This document shows positions 23,670-34,084 of a stretch of DNA of 64,000 nt, piece after piece (the stretch's first letter is position 1; the number at the start of each line of letters is the position of its first letter). The notes below the pieces were generated by a model. That model was not told the DNA's origin and ran no database searches. It saw only the letters and a list, made by a program, of their open reading frames with translations. This DNA comes from Procambarus clarkii (taxonomy: Eukaryota > Arthropoda > Malacostraca > Decapoda > Cambaridae), in assembly GCF_040958095.1 (NCBI RefSeq), contig NC_091208.1:6231193-6295192 (forward strand). The letters run 5' to 3'. The position numbers were made by a program, and so were the translations under genes.

Positions 23670-24692
23670 TGTTACGGCCCTCTCGGGACGCAACGGGGTT
23701 CTTACTCTGATGTTATTAGAGGAAGTAGTATCCGGCCCCAAGCCAGCAGTGGCTTTCAAGGAATGAGATCCGTGACGCAATAAACTTAAAGGGGGGAAGG
23801 GAAAGAAAGTTAAGAACTTAAGACTATAATTGTTACCATCACCAAATAAATAATATATATAAAAGAGTGCACAGGGGGAGGGATATTAACACTGTACAGG
23901 GGAAATACACAATCGTCTTCTGCTGAAGACTCTGGATCCAGACTCTCGGTGCTGAGTCCTCGGTGCTTTCGTGGTCTCTTGACGAATCCTTCGACCAAGC
24001 TGAGTCTACCCCAAACACAAGCCAGCCAAAACACAGTTCCACTGGGGGCACCGCCGTGGAGGCCGTCAACCACAAGTCCAGCAGGTCTGCTGGCAGGTTC
24101 CGGATCAGCAAGGCTGGTCAGGCCACTCCACGAGCGATACTAGGGTAGCGCCCTAGTCAGGAGCCTCGTGCGATACCACAAATCACTCTCCTGTCCTCAG
24201 TACCCCAGTGGATAATCTTCTCCAGCAGTCGGTCCCGGGTATGACGATCCTTCTACTGCCACTCCACTGACAGGGTAACACCACAGTGTTCTTCCGGGGG
24301 ACGACTTCACAGCTGCTGCAGCAAAGCACAAGGTATGGAGACGGCTGCCTTGGGTAGACTGACTCAACTTCCATCACAGCAGTCCCAGGTCGACTCTGCA
24401 AGCAGACACGTCATCAATAACTGGGACACACTAAGGCACCTCACTTACAGGCTCAGACACAAACGCCCACCTATCCACTCCATAGATGGCGCTGGTGTCT
24501 GAGCACCACCTCACCAGAGGTCAGCAGCGGCTGTGTTGAGCGCTGACCAGGACTAGAAACTGGCCCTCGAGGCCAATACATCCCGTCCTCGCCAGGTGTC
24601 GTCGTCCATTTGGTGGGGGTCTCAGGAGCTGACCCACAGATGGCGCGGTCGTCACTGCTCCGTGCTCGGACGCTGGATCCGGGTTCGTAACA
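23670..24692. mobile_element. Solo LTR (1023 bp) inside the 37-bp array
   Basis: TGTTACGGCCCTCTCGGGAC at the left, CGGGTTCGTAACA at the right: TG...CA with a 7-bp inverted end TGTTACG/CGTAACA. The 5-bp target duplication GCAGG lies at 23665-23669 and 24693-24697. A TATATATAAAAG box at about 23852 suggests plus orientation. No internal genes, hence a solo LTR left by recombination. Confidence 0.92.
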
Positions 24693-24697
24693 GCAGG

Positions 24698-25170
24698 AAC
24701 CATGCACAGTGGGGTCACCAGCAGACTACTGGGAAGCTGTACACAGTGGGTTCACCAGCAGACTACTGGGGAGCCATACACAGTGGGTTCACCAGCAGAC
24801 TACTGGGAAGCTGTACACAGTGGGGTCACCAGCAGACTACTGGGGAGCCATACACAGTGGGGTCACCAGCAGACTACTGGGAAGCTGTACACAGTGGGGT
24901 CACCAGCAGACTACTGGGGAGCCATACACAGTGGGGTCACCAGCAGACTACTGGAAAGCTGTACACAGTGGGGTCACCAGCAGACTACTGGGTAGCCATA
25001 CACAGTGGGGTCACCAGCAGACTACTGGGTAGCCATACACAGTGGGGTCACCAGCAGACTAGCAGGAACCATGCACAGTGGGTTCACCAGCAGACTACAG
25101 GGTAGTCATACACAGTGGGGTCACCAGCAGACTAAAGGGGGACGCCGCACACAGTGGGTTCACCAGCAGA
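24698..25170. repeat. 37-bp array, proximal part (about 12-13 units)
   Basis: Same unit as at 23326, with alternating sub-types (CTGGGAAGCTGTACACA and CTGGGGAGCCATACACA) that suggest a 74-bp higher-order unit between 24720 and 24990. It begins at the lectin stop codon. Confidence 0.92.
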
Positions 25171-25325
25171 CTACAGGGTAGTCATACACAGTGGGGTCAT
25201 CAGCAGACTACAGGAGGCGTCACGGAAGTAGTGGTAACCCTGAGCGTCCAGCAGGATACAGTTCTCGGCTGTACCACCGTCTGGCTCCACCACGTTATTT
25301 CTCACTGATCCCCAGAAGGGCGACC
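25171..25325 (-). CDS. Two-CTLD C-type lectin, exon 6 (end of CTLD2)
   Basis: Terminal exon, 155 nt. The acceptor is CTATCTCTTCAG before GGTCGCCC, phase 1. It encodes PFWGSVRNNVVEPDGGTAEN, then CILLDAQGYHYFRDASC and LLMTPLCM, stop TAG at 25173-25171. EPD occupies the position of the calcium/sugar-binding EPN/QPD motif (mannose-type side), FRD that of WND, and the three cysteines are the last three of a canonical CTLD. Such lectins are secreted immune receptors in crustaceans that bind microbial sugars. The same exon recurs without a coding change in the second copy (57976-58130). The codons around the final Cys pair have seeded the 37-bp array. Confidence 0.88.
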
Positions 25326-26218
25326 CTGAAGAGATAGAAGTGTTTCAGCTAAGGTGACGTGCGATGACAAAGGAATATATACCCCAATAAGCAACCCTAA
25401 AATATATATAAAATTGCATTTATATATAGAAAATATATATTTTATTTCAATGCTCTCTTCCCTTCCCCTTTCCTTCCATTTTTCCTCCATAATCATCCCT
25501 TCCCTACTCCTTCTTTCCCCTCCCTTTCACTCTAAATCTTCCCTCCTTCACTCCCCACGGACGTGTTGTCACACTCCATCACTATATTGCCCACTATTTC
25601 CACGAGGTCAGTCAGTGAGACTTTTGCCATCAATAACAATAATATGATAATTCTGTGAGTTTTGCGAGTGTGATTTTCTGTGTTTATCTGAAGTTGGAGC
25701 GTAAGGTGTAAAGCACTTTGTCATTCACTCAAGTGCTTGTGGGTGATATGTAAAACTTGGATTGGCTACAGTAGGGGACTCCAGGAATCCTGTGATTTCA
25801 TTAGAAATACAGTTGTATAACTTTCATGAAGTCAGCGGTGGTGCAATGATAGAGTATGTGGCTGGCAATGCCTTAGTCGCGGGTTCACATCGTCTCACAG
25901 TCCTAGTGGATTTTCTCAGTGATAAGTAATGTAAATGATAAAGGAAATATCTCAATGATAAAGATCTTCTCAACGATAATGATTTTCTCAATGATAAACA
26001 TCTTCGCAATGATAAAGATTTTTTCAATGATAAAGAAATCTTACCAGAAGCAGCAGGAAAGTGTTCTCTAGTGAAAGTTTACAAATATATTAGAAAAACA
26101 CATTATTTGCTCTCGCGAGTCTTCCCTTTGAAAAACATTTGTAAGAATATTATTAAATTATGACGAAAGTGTGTAATTGCCAAGAGTGTGAGGAAAGAGG
26201 TGAAGGGACGAGACCCAC
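25326..26218 (-). other. Lectin intron 5 with tRNA-like stretch and 20-bp repeat
   Basis: Bounded by a GTGGGT donor (26218) and the TTCAG acceptor (25326). It holds a degenerate tRNA-like stretch at about 25830-25890 (CAATGATAGAG, then GCGGGTTCACATC), imperfect TCTCAATGATAAAGAT(T) repeats at 25915-26040 and a C/T-rich plus strand at 25450-25550. No gene. Confidence 0.6.
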
Positions 26219-26308
26219 CCATAGTGACGGGCTTTCCGTCCGTCCACGTCCACACGCCCTCCTTCGCCGCGTCGGAGCCACCCAGCCAGAAGGAGTGACC
26301 AGCGATCC
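26219..26308 (-). CDS. Two-CTLD C-type lectin, exon 5 (middle of CTLD2)
   Basis: 90 nt, phase 1 on both sides: acceptor TGTGTGTTGCAG before GGATC, donor ATGG before GTGGGT. It encodes AGHSFWLGGSDAAKEG and WTWTDGKPVTM, the FW.G.SD and W.W.DG core of a CTLD. In CTLD1 (exon 3) the same region and the end of the domain are in one exon, so the intron after this exon is a CTLD2-specific gain or a CTLD1 loss. Its 3' splice site is the unit of the 30-bp array that begins at the very next base. Confidence 0.88.
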
Positions 26309-27450
26309 CTGCAACACACAGGTAGTGATCAGTGATCCCTGCAACACACAGGTAGTGATCAGTGATCCCTGCAACACACAGGTGGTGATCAGTGATCCCT
26401 GCAACACACAGGTAGTGATCAGTGATCCCTGCAACACACAGGTAGTGATCAGTGATCCCTGCAACACACAGGTAGTGATCAGTGATCCCTGCAACACACA
26501 GGTAGTGATCAGTGATCCCTGCAACACGCAGGTAGTGATCAGTGATCCCTGCAACACACAGGTAGTGATCAGTAATCCCTGCAACACACAGGTAGTGATC
26601 AGTGATCCCTGCAACACACAGGTAGTGATCAGTGATCCCTGCAACACACAGGTAGTGGTTAACGATCCCTGCAACACACAGGTAGTGGTTAACGATCCCT
26701 GCAACACACAGGTAGTGATCAGTGATCCCTGCAACATACAGGTAGTGGTTAGTGATCCCTGCAACACACAGGTAGTGGTTAGTGATCCCTGCAACACACA
26801 GGTGGTGATCAGTGATCCCTGCAACACACAGGTAGTGATCAGTGATCCCTGCAACACACAGGTAGTGATCAGTGATCCCTGCAACACACAGGTAGTGATC
26901 AGTGATCCCTGCAACACACAGGTAGTGATCAGTGATCCCTGCAACACGCAGGTAGTGATCAGTGATCCCTGCAACACACAGGTAGTGATCAGTAATCCCT
27001 GCAACACACAGGTAGTGATCAGTGATCCCTGCAACACACAGGTAGTGATCAGTGATCCCTGCAACACACAGGTAGTGGTTAACGATCCCTGCAACACACA
27101 GGTAGTGGTTAACGATCCCTGCAACACACAGGTAGTGATCAGTGATCCCTGCAACATACAGGTAGTGGTTAGTGATCCCTGCAACACACAGGTAGTGGTT
27201 AGTGATCCCTGCAACACACAGGTAGTGATCAGTGATCCCTGCAACATACAGGTAGTGGTTAGTGATCCCTGCAACACACAGGTAGTGATCAGTGATCCCT
27301 GCAACACACAGGTAGTGATCAGTGATCCCTGCAACACACAGGTAGTGGTTAGTGATCTCTGCAACACACAGGTAATGGTTAGTGATCCCTGCAACACACA
27401 GGTAATGGTTAGTGATCCCTGCAACACACAGGTATTGGTTAGTTATCACT
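26309..27450. repeat. 30-bp array of lectin 3' splice sites (about 38 units)
   Basis: Plus-strand unit GATCCCTGCAACACACAGGT plus AGTGATCAGT; on the lectin strand each unit reads CTACCTGTGTGTTGCAG then GGATC, the real acceptor of exon 5 and its first bases. The array is open on the minus strand as repeated GITDHYLCVA decapeptides in the lectin frame. Variants (AGTGGTTAACGATC, CAACATACA, AGTAATCC) recur at 420 bp, giving a 14-unit higher-order repeat (26521-26760 matches 26941-27180). Confidence 0.95.
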
Positions 27451-27587
27451 ACCTGCAACATACAGGTAGTGATCAGTGGTCCATTTAACACAGACAGTGA
27501 CCAGTGATCCCTGCAACGCACAGGTTGCAGGATATCCCTATAGTTTTATCTTCTTAGTGGGGATAGAGGAATATTTAGTGAGGCTCC

Positions 27588-27912
27588 TCTTAATGAAATG
27601 AAGGTAAAAGTTGATGTATATATCCCCAGTAGCCTTACCTTCCTGGTGGAGGTAGAAGTATATATATCCAGTAGTCTTACCTTCCAGGTGGAGGTAGAGG
27701 TATATATCCCCAGTAGCCTTACCTTCCTGGTGGAGGTAGAAGTATATATATCCAGTAGTCTTACCTTCCAGGTGGAGGTAGAGGTATATATCCCCAGTAG
27801 CCTTACCTTCCTGGTGGAGGTAGAAGTATATATATCCAGTAGTCTTACCTTTTAGGTGGAGGTAGAGGTATATATCCCCAGTAGCCTTACCGTCCTGGTG
27901 GAGGTAGAGGTA
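27588..27912. repeat. 42-bp array of lectin 5' splice sites (7 donors)
   Basis: On the minus strand each unit carries CACC(A/T)GGAAG then GTAAG(G/A), copies of the exon-4 end and its donor. Exon-final G positions are 27891, 27849, 27807, 27765, 27723, 27681 and 27639, exactly 42 bp apart. Two sub-types alternate (84-bp higher-order unit). The array continues at 31333-31445 beyond an inserted LINE. Confidence 0.93.
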
Positions 27913-28329
27913 CCCCTAACGCTCCCCAAGTGGAACATTAAGAAGCTTGATAAGAAAAAAATGGGCTGATATTGTCCATCTCCCAGATACAGACGATGTA
28001 GACCCTATCACGTAACTGTCCACAATCACCTCGGCCATAAATTCTGCAGCCATCCAAATGTTCAAGAAAACTTCAGGACATAGGTCCAACAACCCACTTA
28101 ACAAGGTGGAATGCCGAATGTGCATGAGCAGTCGCGTTACGCCGACGAACCTTACAAAAACGAAGACGTCAAACCTCCTTACGAAACTGGGTCAATCTCC
28201 GGCGGGCCACAGCAGCAGCCAAAAAAAAACATACTGTCAACAAAGCGAGCATCATGGACAAACTTCTGTTATAGCTTCACACCCACCACGCTACATTCAA
28301 AAGCCTGGGCTACATTTGGGAATGTTGGG

Positions 28330-29340
28330 TGATCTTTAACAGCATTAAGGGTCGCCCAACATTCCCTTCGTTTCCCCTTATGATCAACGGTTCACTCAGT
28401 CAAACAACTCAGGAGCGTGCAAATGTTCTTGCTGAATATCTTAAAGTTACTCTCTTAACACCCTTCCTTCATGCCCAAGAACTATCCGTCAGACAAGAAA
28501 CTAACCGTGCTATGCCGCTACCCATGCTCGGCGTCGACAACATGTACACCTTAAGCGAGCTATAATTAGCCTTAACCCGCCTACCTCCTGGCAAGGCACC
28601 TGGAGAGGATGGAATTCCATATGAAGTTATCAAATATCTTCCATCGACTGCACACAGCACCCTTCTAAACTATTACAACCTATACTGGACTCACGGAAAT
28701 ATTCCCTTACAATGACAGACCAGTATTATTCTTCCATTCCTTAAACCAGAAAAGATACATTCCAACCTGCGTCATACAGACCTATCTCCTTACTATCATG
28801 CCTCAGTAAAATCATGGAAAGGCTGGTACATACTCGCCTCCAATAGTACCTTGAGTATAATAATATTATACCGTCACTCCAAGCTGGATTTCGACCTCAA
28901 TGCTCCACACTTGGTCAAATACTCTGCCTTGAACAAAAAATCCGCACATCTCTCAGAAGCAGTAAATTTTGTCTTGTTCTCTACCTAGACGTCAAAGACG
29001 CTTTTGATAGCATTTCTCATACTTGCCTCTTGGCAAAGTTTGCACGTTTAGGCGTACAGGGAAGATTACCTCTATGACTACAGTCCTATCTTACGAACAG
29101 GACCTCTAAAGTCTATGTACAAGGCGAGTTTTCCGATGGCATTCCAATACAAACGGTTGTCTCGCAAGGCTCCATGCTAAGCCCAACCCTTTTTGCTCCG
29201 TTCTTAGCAGATTTGCCTAACACCCATTCTGTTCACCTCTCGGCGTACGCCAAAGACATAACATTGTATTATTCAGACAATGCCCTACCTAATACAGTCT
29301 CAACAATGCAAACAGCACTTGACCACCTCATAGACAGAAC
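28330..29340 (+). pseudogene. LINE reverse transcriptase, decayed
   Basis: Fragments in several frames: LPPGKAPGEDGIPYEVIKYLP (28580-28640) and LLNYYNLYWTHGNIP, TSIILPFLKPEK, then LDVKDAFDSISH-like (28985-29020) and a SQGSMLSPTLF-like motif near 29160. These are blocks of Jockey/I-type RT in order. The catalytic YADD is not clear (AYAKDITLYY around 29245). Confidence 0.7.
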
Positions 29341-30138
29341 ACAATAATGAGGCCTTCAAGTTAGTACTACCAAAACCTGTTATCAGATTTTCACTAAAAA
29401 AAGACTTGTTCATCTACCCACTCTCACAATACACAACACTCCCATCTAACACGTACGAGGACATAAATACCTTGGCATGCACTTAGACTCACCCTTACTT
29501 ATCTGGAAGCACACATTCAACACCTTAAACAGAAGACAAAACTGACTCGCCATTCTATCATTTAATGGAAGCCCTCACTGGCACCACCTGGGGAGCACAC
29601 CATAAAAATCTTGCTCCGTTTCTATACAACCCACATATGCAGCCAACTAGACTATTGTTACCAAGCATGTGCGTCGTTTGCGCCAACTAACCTACAAAGC
29701 TAGAGGTCATTCAAAAAATGCCAAGCGACTTATATGTGGTGCAATGCGTTCCACTCCTATGCTCGGACTTTACGGGGAAAGGGCCTCACAAGACTAGCCA
29801 CCAAACGACACATAATGTGTGCCAACTATCACTGCTCGCCAGACACACCCAAACAGATCAAAATTTAACCCAACAGTTAACCCCCATATCCCCCGCTTCC
29901 CAACCAATTACTCGCAACTTTTCCTCACATGGGCTACAAATAACCTCAATATAGACCTCTCTCTCTACTCAAAAATTCTGAAACCCAACATACTGTTCCC
30001 CATATTCCACCTTGGCTCTATACAACTCCAAATACATCAATACAACTCGAAGACAACATTCCAAAGTCTGCACCAAACTCAGCTATAGCCTCAGTCTTTG
30101 TCTCAAGAAAGTGACAAATAGTTGGCACTGTCTCAACA

Positions 30139-30600
30139 ATGAAAAATTGCTACCCAAATACCACAGCGATTTATACAGATGGATCTGGCATCATCATGAA
30201 CAACGTACCCTCGGTCACTAGCGCTGTATGGATACCGGAATACCATCTCAAGCAGGGATGGCAGTTACCAAACCAACTATCTATTTTTACAGCTGAATTA
30301 TATGCCTTATATCAAGCTCTCCAAATAATCGTAACATTACCAGTTGGGATATATACAATCTGCAGTGACTCCAAGAGTGCGATTCAAGCAATTATGTACT
30401 CTTCAACAATGTGCAAGGAGTTTGTTTACCCATGCCTTCAACTTCTTCATGAACATTGAACGGTTATGACACCTCTATCCAATGGGTCCCAGCGCATTGT
30501 GGTATTCTCCACAATGAACTAACAGATCAACTAGCCAAAGCAATGCACAACACGCCTCACATTACCCGTCATACAATTTCCCATGTTGCACGTAAAGGAG
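30139..30600 (+). pseudogene. LINE RNase H domain
   Basis: IYTDGSGI (Asp 1), FTAELYALYQAL (Glu), ICSDSKSAIQAI (Asp 2), then after a stop at 30457 IQWVPAHCGILHNELTDQLAK (His/Asp end). All four catalytic positions are visible. This domain marks I-like LINE lineages. Confidence 0.85.
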
Positions 30601-30736
30601 CCTTCAAAAATACAATTCCCAAGATTTTGCGACGAAATGGAAAACGTCATGCTCACCTTTGTAATATGGGTCCATTAAAAAGAAATGGGAAACTTGGAAA
30701 CATGTCAGATATAAAAGCAGAGAAATTGATATAGCG

Positions 30737-31036
30737 ATGACCAGATTAAGGCTGGGACACACCAAACTGGCAGCACACAGCTCTAAGTACAGAACAATCA
30801 TCAACGAACTCTGCATCCTATGTCAGCTTCCTGAAACAATCGAACACTATCTCCTTCACTGCTTCCGACATCATAGTGCCAGAGTAAATTTCAAACAAGT
30901 AATTATTGCACTTAAAATACCCTTTACCATCGAGCATATATTAGGAGGAGGTGACCACTCGTTACAGGAAAAATACCAAATAGTCAAAGCACTGGCTAAA
31001 TATCTCCAGTCGACCAACAAATTGGGTCACATCTGA
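30737..31036 (+). pseudogene. LINE C-terminal CCHC region
   Basis: MTRLRLGHTKLAAHS then CILCQLPETIEHYLLHC, the C..C....(T/E)..H.L..C motif at the end of Jockey/I-type LINE ORF2. The rest to 31036 has no known domain. Confidence 0.8.
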
Positions 31037-31332
31037 CCCGTGCCACATTTATACCTGGCGCCACCAACAGCTAAACACAGAAAACAAATGTCTCGTCACA
31101 GCACCATGGATCAGCTGACACCATAAACGCAACATACCACCCTACGGTGCGGCAATTCTCCCTCTATCATGCACCTTTGTTTTAGTCCCCACTCCTATAT
31201 CTACAGCACAACGCAGCAAGCACCTTTGAAACTCTTATCATCCTCAACATAAACGCCTCTCCCTACATCTGTACTAGTGCAGTCATCGATATGACAAACC
31301 CTTCATGCAAACTGCACCTACTATCAAGAAGA

Positions 31333-31445
31333 AGAGGTATATTCATCCCCAGTAGTCTTACCTTCCTGGTAGATGTAGAGGTATATATTCCCGGTAACCT
31401 TACCTTCCTGGTGGAGGTAGAGGTATATATCCCCAGTAGCATTAC
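31333..31445. repeat. 42-bp donor array, exon-proximal part (2 extra donors)
   Basis: Downstream of the exon-4 donor (exon-final G at 31446) further donors stand at 31404 and 31362, 42 bp apart, with GTAAGG and GTAAGA, which fit the consensus better than the first (GTAATG). Read-through adds 14 residues per unit (NATGDIYLYLHQEG type) in frame. Confidence 0.9.
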
Positions 31446-31640
31446 CTTCCTTGTGGAGGTAGAGATATATAGCTCTGAGCTGCTCGATGTCAGTGATGGC
31501 GGCCAGCTCCCCGGACAATCCGTGACAAGCCTGACGGGCGTCCGCCCACGTCTCCTCCGCCCACGTCATGAACGCCAGACACAGGCCGTTCACACTGACG
31601 AAGAAGGGCGGGCAGTTCAGCTCCTCGGGCGTCACTGGTG
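31446..31640 (-). CDS. Two-CTLD C-type lectin, exon 4 (start of CTLD2)
   Basis: 195 nt, phase 1 on both sides. Acceptor TATTTCTTCACATCAG before CACCAGTG; donor GAAG before GTAATG. It encodes TPVTPEELNCPPFFVSVNG, CLAFMTWAEETWADARQACHG and LSGELAAITDIEQLRAIYLYLHKEG, i.e. the first three cysteines and the W.(D/E)AR..C..L.GELA..T helix region of a CTLD. A damaged paralogue lies at 61191-61386. The donor region is tandemly repeated, so the exon's 3' end may vary by multiples of 14 residues. Confidence 0.9.
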
Positions 31641-31998
31641 CTGATGTGAAGAAATAGTAGCCAACAATTGTCAGTTTATATTATATAACTCATCCGTGTT
31701 ACTGCTCAATGTTTATTTTCTCAAACATGAAGTAATAGCCAGCCTGGCAACTAAAGTACATGAATTATACACAAAGAATTCACAATAACGTGATGCATTA
31801 ATGCAAATATCTTTGGAGCAGAACGGTGGGATGGTCAGTGTCCTGGTGCATGGGTTACGATGTGTATCTGGACGACCCAGGATGATGGTTCCATCCCTAC
31901 CTTCCTGATTCAAAGATTTTTAAATGTATTATATTTTAAAAATTGGTAGAGTACAAAAGTTCACTGGGTAAAGTACTGGAAAATTCAAAGGGTTTTAC
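31641..31998 (-). other. Lectin intron 3
   Basis: 358 bp between donor A/GTAAAA (31999/31998) and the CATCAG acceptor (31641). Joining the phases makes a threonine codon. No other feature seen. Confidence 0.75.
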
Positions 31999-32253
31999 TT
32001 GTTTGAACAAGTTGTTTTTGTTCACACAGCGGAAACCATTGGGTGTTGCATTGTATATCGTCAAAGTTGAACAACAATTTCTTGTTCATCACTAAGCAGT
32101 GTTGAGAACGATTATAATTATCCGGCTGCTGGCCTGACAGCCTCGCCATCCAGAAGGGCGTTCCCATGGGAACTGCCAGACCGGAGGACGTCCGCCAGTC
32201 TCCCTCCGTTTCTTGGTCAGACCCGTCCAACCAGAAGTTTTTTGCGCCCAGAC
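31999..32253 (-). CDS. Two-CTLD C-type lectin, exon 3 (second half of CTLD1)
   Basis: 255 nt, phase 1 on both sides. Acceptor ATACCTCCACAG before GTCTGG; donor ACAA before GTAAAA. It encodes GAKNFWLDGSDQETEGDW, then TPFWMARLSGQQPDNYNRSQ, CLVMNKKLLFNFDDIQC and WFPLCEQ: the FW.DGSD core, the galactose-type QPD motif, FDD at the WND place, and the last three cysteines. The linker QKQLVQT leads to the second CTLD. If the splice were not used, the frame stops a few codons later (KTL, stop). Confidence 0.88.
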
Positions 32254-32325
32254 CTGTGGAGGTATACACAGTCAGACTTGTGGAGGTACACACACTCAAA
32301 CCTACAGGAGTACACACATGAGAGT
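32254..32325. repeat. 24-bp acceptor array next to exon 3 (3 units)
   Basis: On the minus strand the acceptor context TACCTCCACAG/GTCTG recurs upstream as ...CCACAAG/TCTG and CTGTAG/GTTTG. Longer stretches of the same unit lie at 33915-34040 and 34655-34985 within the same intron. Confidence 0.85.
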
Positions 32326-32439
32326 CTCCTCCAACTCAAGCCGGAACCCTTCTGACTCCCTGTGCAAAGCCTACCATATGCAAACGATGTCACAATAAAT
32401 TGGCTGAAGATACGATTACCAGACCACACATAAGACGCA

Positions 32440-32560
32440 GAAACGATGACGTTTCCGTCTGTGCTGGACCACATACGACTTGATAATGATTCAGGACGGA
32501 CCGAAACGTCTTCGTTTCCCCATCTTCTGATGTGTGGTTTGGTTATCAATGCCTTCCATA
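32440..32560. repeat. Dispersed repeat (CAGGACGGACCGAAACGTC)
   Basis: Relative of 11740-11876: CAGGACGGACCGAAACGTCT then GATGTGTGGTTTGGTTATC. 32565-32760 right of it is C-rich with no domain that I recognise. Confidence 0.65.
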
Positions 32561-32779
32561 CCACCCAAATCCTTCCTCACCCCGAGCACCCCCTGCTTCC
32601 CCATTTCTTTGCTTTACTTCTGCTCCAAGCAGTCCTCAGAAAGACCTAAGCCATCCATTCCCCACCCAATCTCCCGCCAAACCCCTAGCATGTACCCCTC
32701 ACAGAAGGATAAACCTACCCAAATAGCCCTGTCCATGGAACAGCTTCCTACACCAGTGGGGAGAGTACGTGATAATGTT

Positions 32780-33905
32780 TATAGGAAAATGAACTTCAAG
32801 ATAATGTACTCAAACATCGATAGATCATAAATATAGCAAGTGAACTGGACAAAAGGGCACAAGAAGAAAACCCAGATGTAATAGGACTCACAGAAGCGAA
32901 ATTGTCAATCATAACAAATGCATTGTATCTGTAGGGCTACTATGTAATTAGGAAAGTGAAAGAAAGTAGGAGGAAGAGTGGCCCTGCTGATAAGGAAGGA
33001 CTGGAGTTTCGAAGAGAATATTATCCCAGGCTGGGAATGATTCAAAGACCGTAAAACAAAAGCTATGACAATGGGAGGACATAAGTTAATAGCAGAAATG
33101 TATAACCTTCCATTAAATGATAGAAGCAACAACATAGTAGCCATTAATATAATAGAGAGAGCAGCTACAGTTGCCCACAAGAATGGATCCAGACTTTTAA
33201 CCATGGGGGGACTTCAACCACGGAAATATAGACTGGGAGAATTGGGAACCACATGAAGGTGCTGATACACGGAGAGCTAAACTCTTGGAAGTGGCTACAA
33301 GAAACTTTCTGAGTCAACATGTCAAGTCAACAACAAGAATAAGAGGCAACGACAAACCAGCTAGACTAGACCTAATATTCACCTAAAATGAGTCAGACAT
33401 AAGGAAAGTAAAATTAGAAGCCCCATGTGAATGAGTGACCACAACGTACTGACATTTGAGTATCTGGTGGAGGTAGGGATAGCCTATCCAAGGAAGGGAT
33501 CAGAAAGGAAAACGCTGGCTTACCGAAGAGGAAATTATGATGAGATGAACTTCCTAATTGGAAAACCAAGGGAAACAGAACTCAGAGAAAAATACTGTAC
33601 TAGATATAATAGACTACATCACCCAGAAGTGCCAGGAAGCTGTAGACAAGATTATTCCGACGCAAAAGGAGAAAAATGAAACGCAACAGCAGAATCCAAG
33701 AATACATCAAGCATGCAAGGCAGCAAAGCCCTTATGTACAAGAACAGGAATAACAGAGCACCAGAGAGCAGAGGGAGACACCAGACGGTCAGGAATGAGT
33801 ACCTCGGTGTAAGGAGAGAGACAGTATGAAAATGACATCGCAAGTAAAGCCAAGGCCCAATCAGAATTGCTCCTCAGCCACATCAAGAGGAACACAGCAC
33901 TGAAA
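32780..33905 (+). pseudogene. CR1-like LINE A, endonuclease part
   Basis: Related over its length to 50257-51440: NFKIMYSNIDRS, ALYL.GYYVIRK, IAEMYNLPLNDRSNN, MGGLQPRKYR (frame-shifted form of the MGG.FNH..IDWEN motif), then SDHNVLTFEYLVE and a basic end. It is an APE-type endonuclease remnant with several frameshifts. It breaks off at the 24-bp array (33905). Confidence 0.75.
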
Positions 33906-33914
33906 GAACATGTG

Positions 33915-34040
33915 GAGGTAACTGTGGAGGTAGATACAATCAGACCTTTGGAGGTACACACACTTAGACCTTTGGAGGTACACACACTCAGACCTGTGGA
34001 GGTACACACACTCAGACCTGTGGAGGTACACGCACTGCTT
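33915..34040. repeat. 24-bp acceptor-type array, detached part
   Basis: About five units GTACACACACTCAGACCTGT plus GGAG between two CR1 pieces. Confidence 0.88.
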
Positions 34041-34084
34041 TCAGAAACTTTAGCAGAACACACAACTTGAGCAGAACACACTGC

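Larger units (their letters stand above)
27913..31332 (+). mobile_element. LINE of I/Jockey-like type splitting the donor array
   Basis: Inserted after GTAGAGGTA at 27912; AGAGGTA recurs at 31333-31339, so a target duplication of at least 7 bp is possible. Order: end of an endonuclease domain (WNIKKLDKKKWADIV near 27940), RT, RNase H, CCHC tail. It is full of stops and frameshifts and lacks ORF1 and most of the endonuclease (5' truncation). Confidence 0.8.

Noticed and set aside
23204..25308. Frames rich in ADYWETIHSGVTSR-type repeats
   Set aside because: Plus-strand translation of the 37-bp array; no domain, and the coding strand of the locus is minus.
24698..27450. CRISPR-like regular repeats
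   Set aside because: No unique spacers between units; whole units repeat, and the host is eukaryotic.
26160..27488. 442-codon plus-strand frame and two minus-strand frames of over 420 codons
   Set aside because: They are translations of the 30-bp array in three frames. Only the minus frame in register with lectin exon 5 has possible meaning, and then only if a distal acceptor is used.
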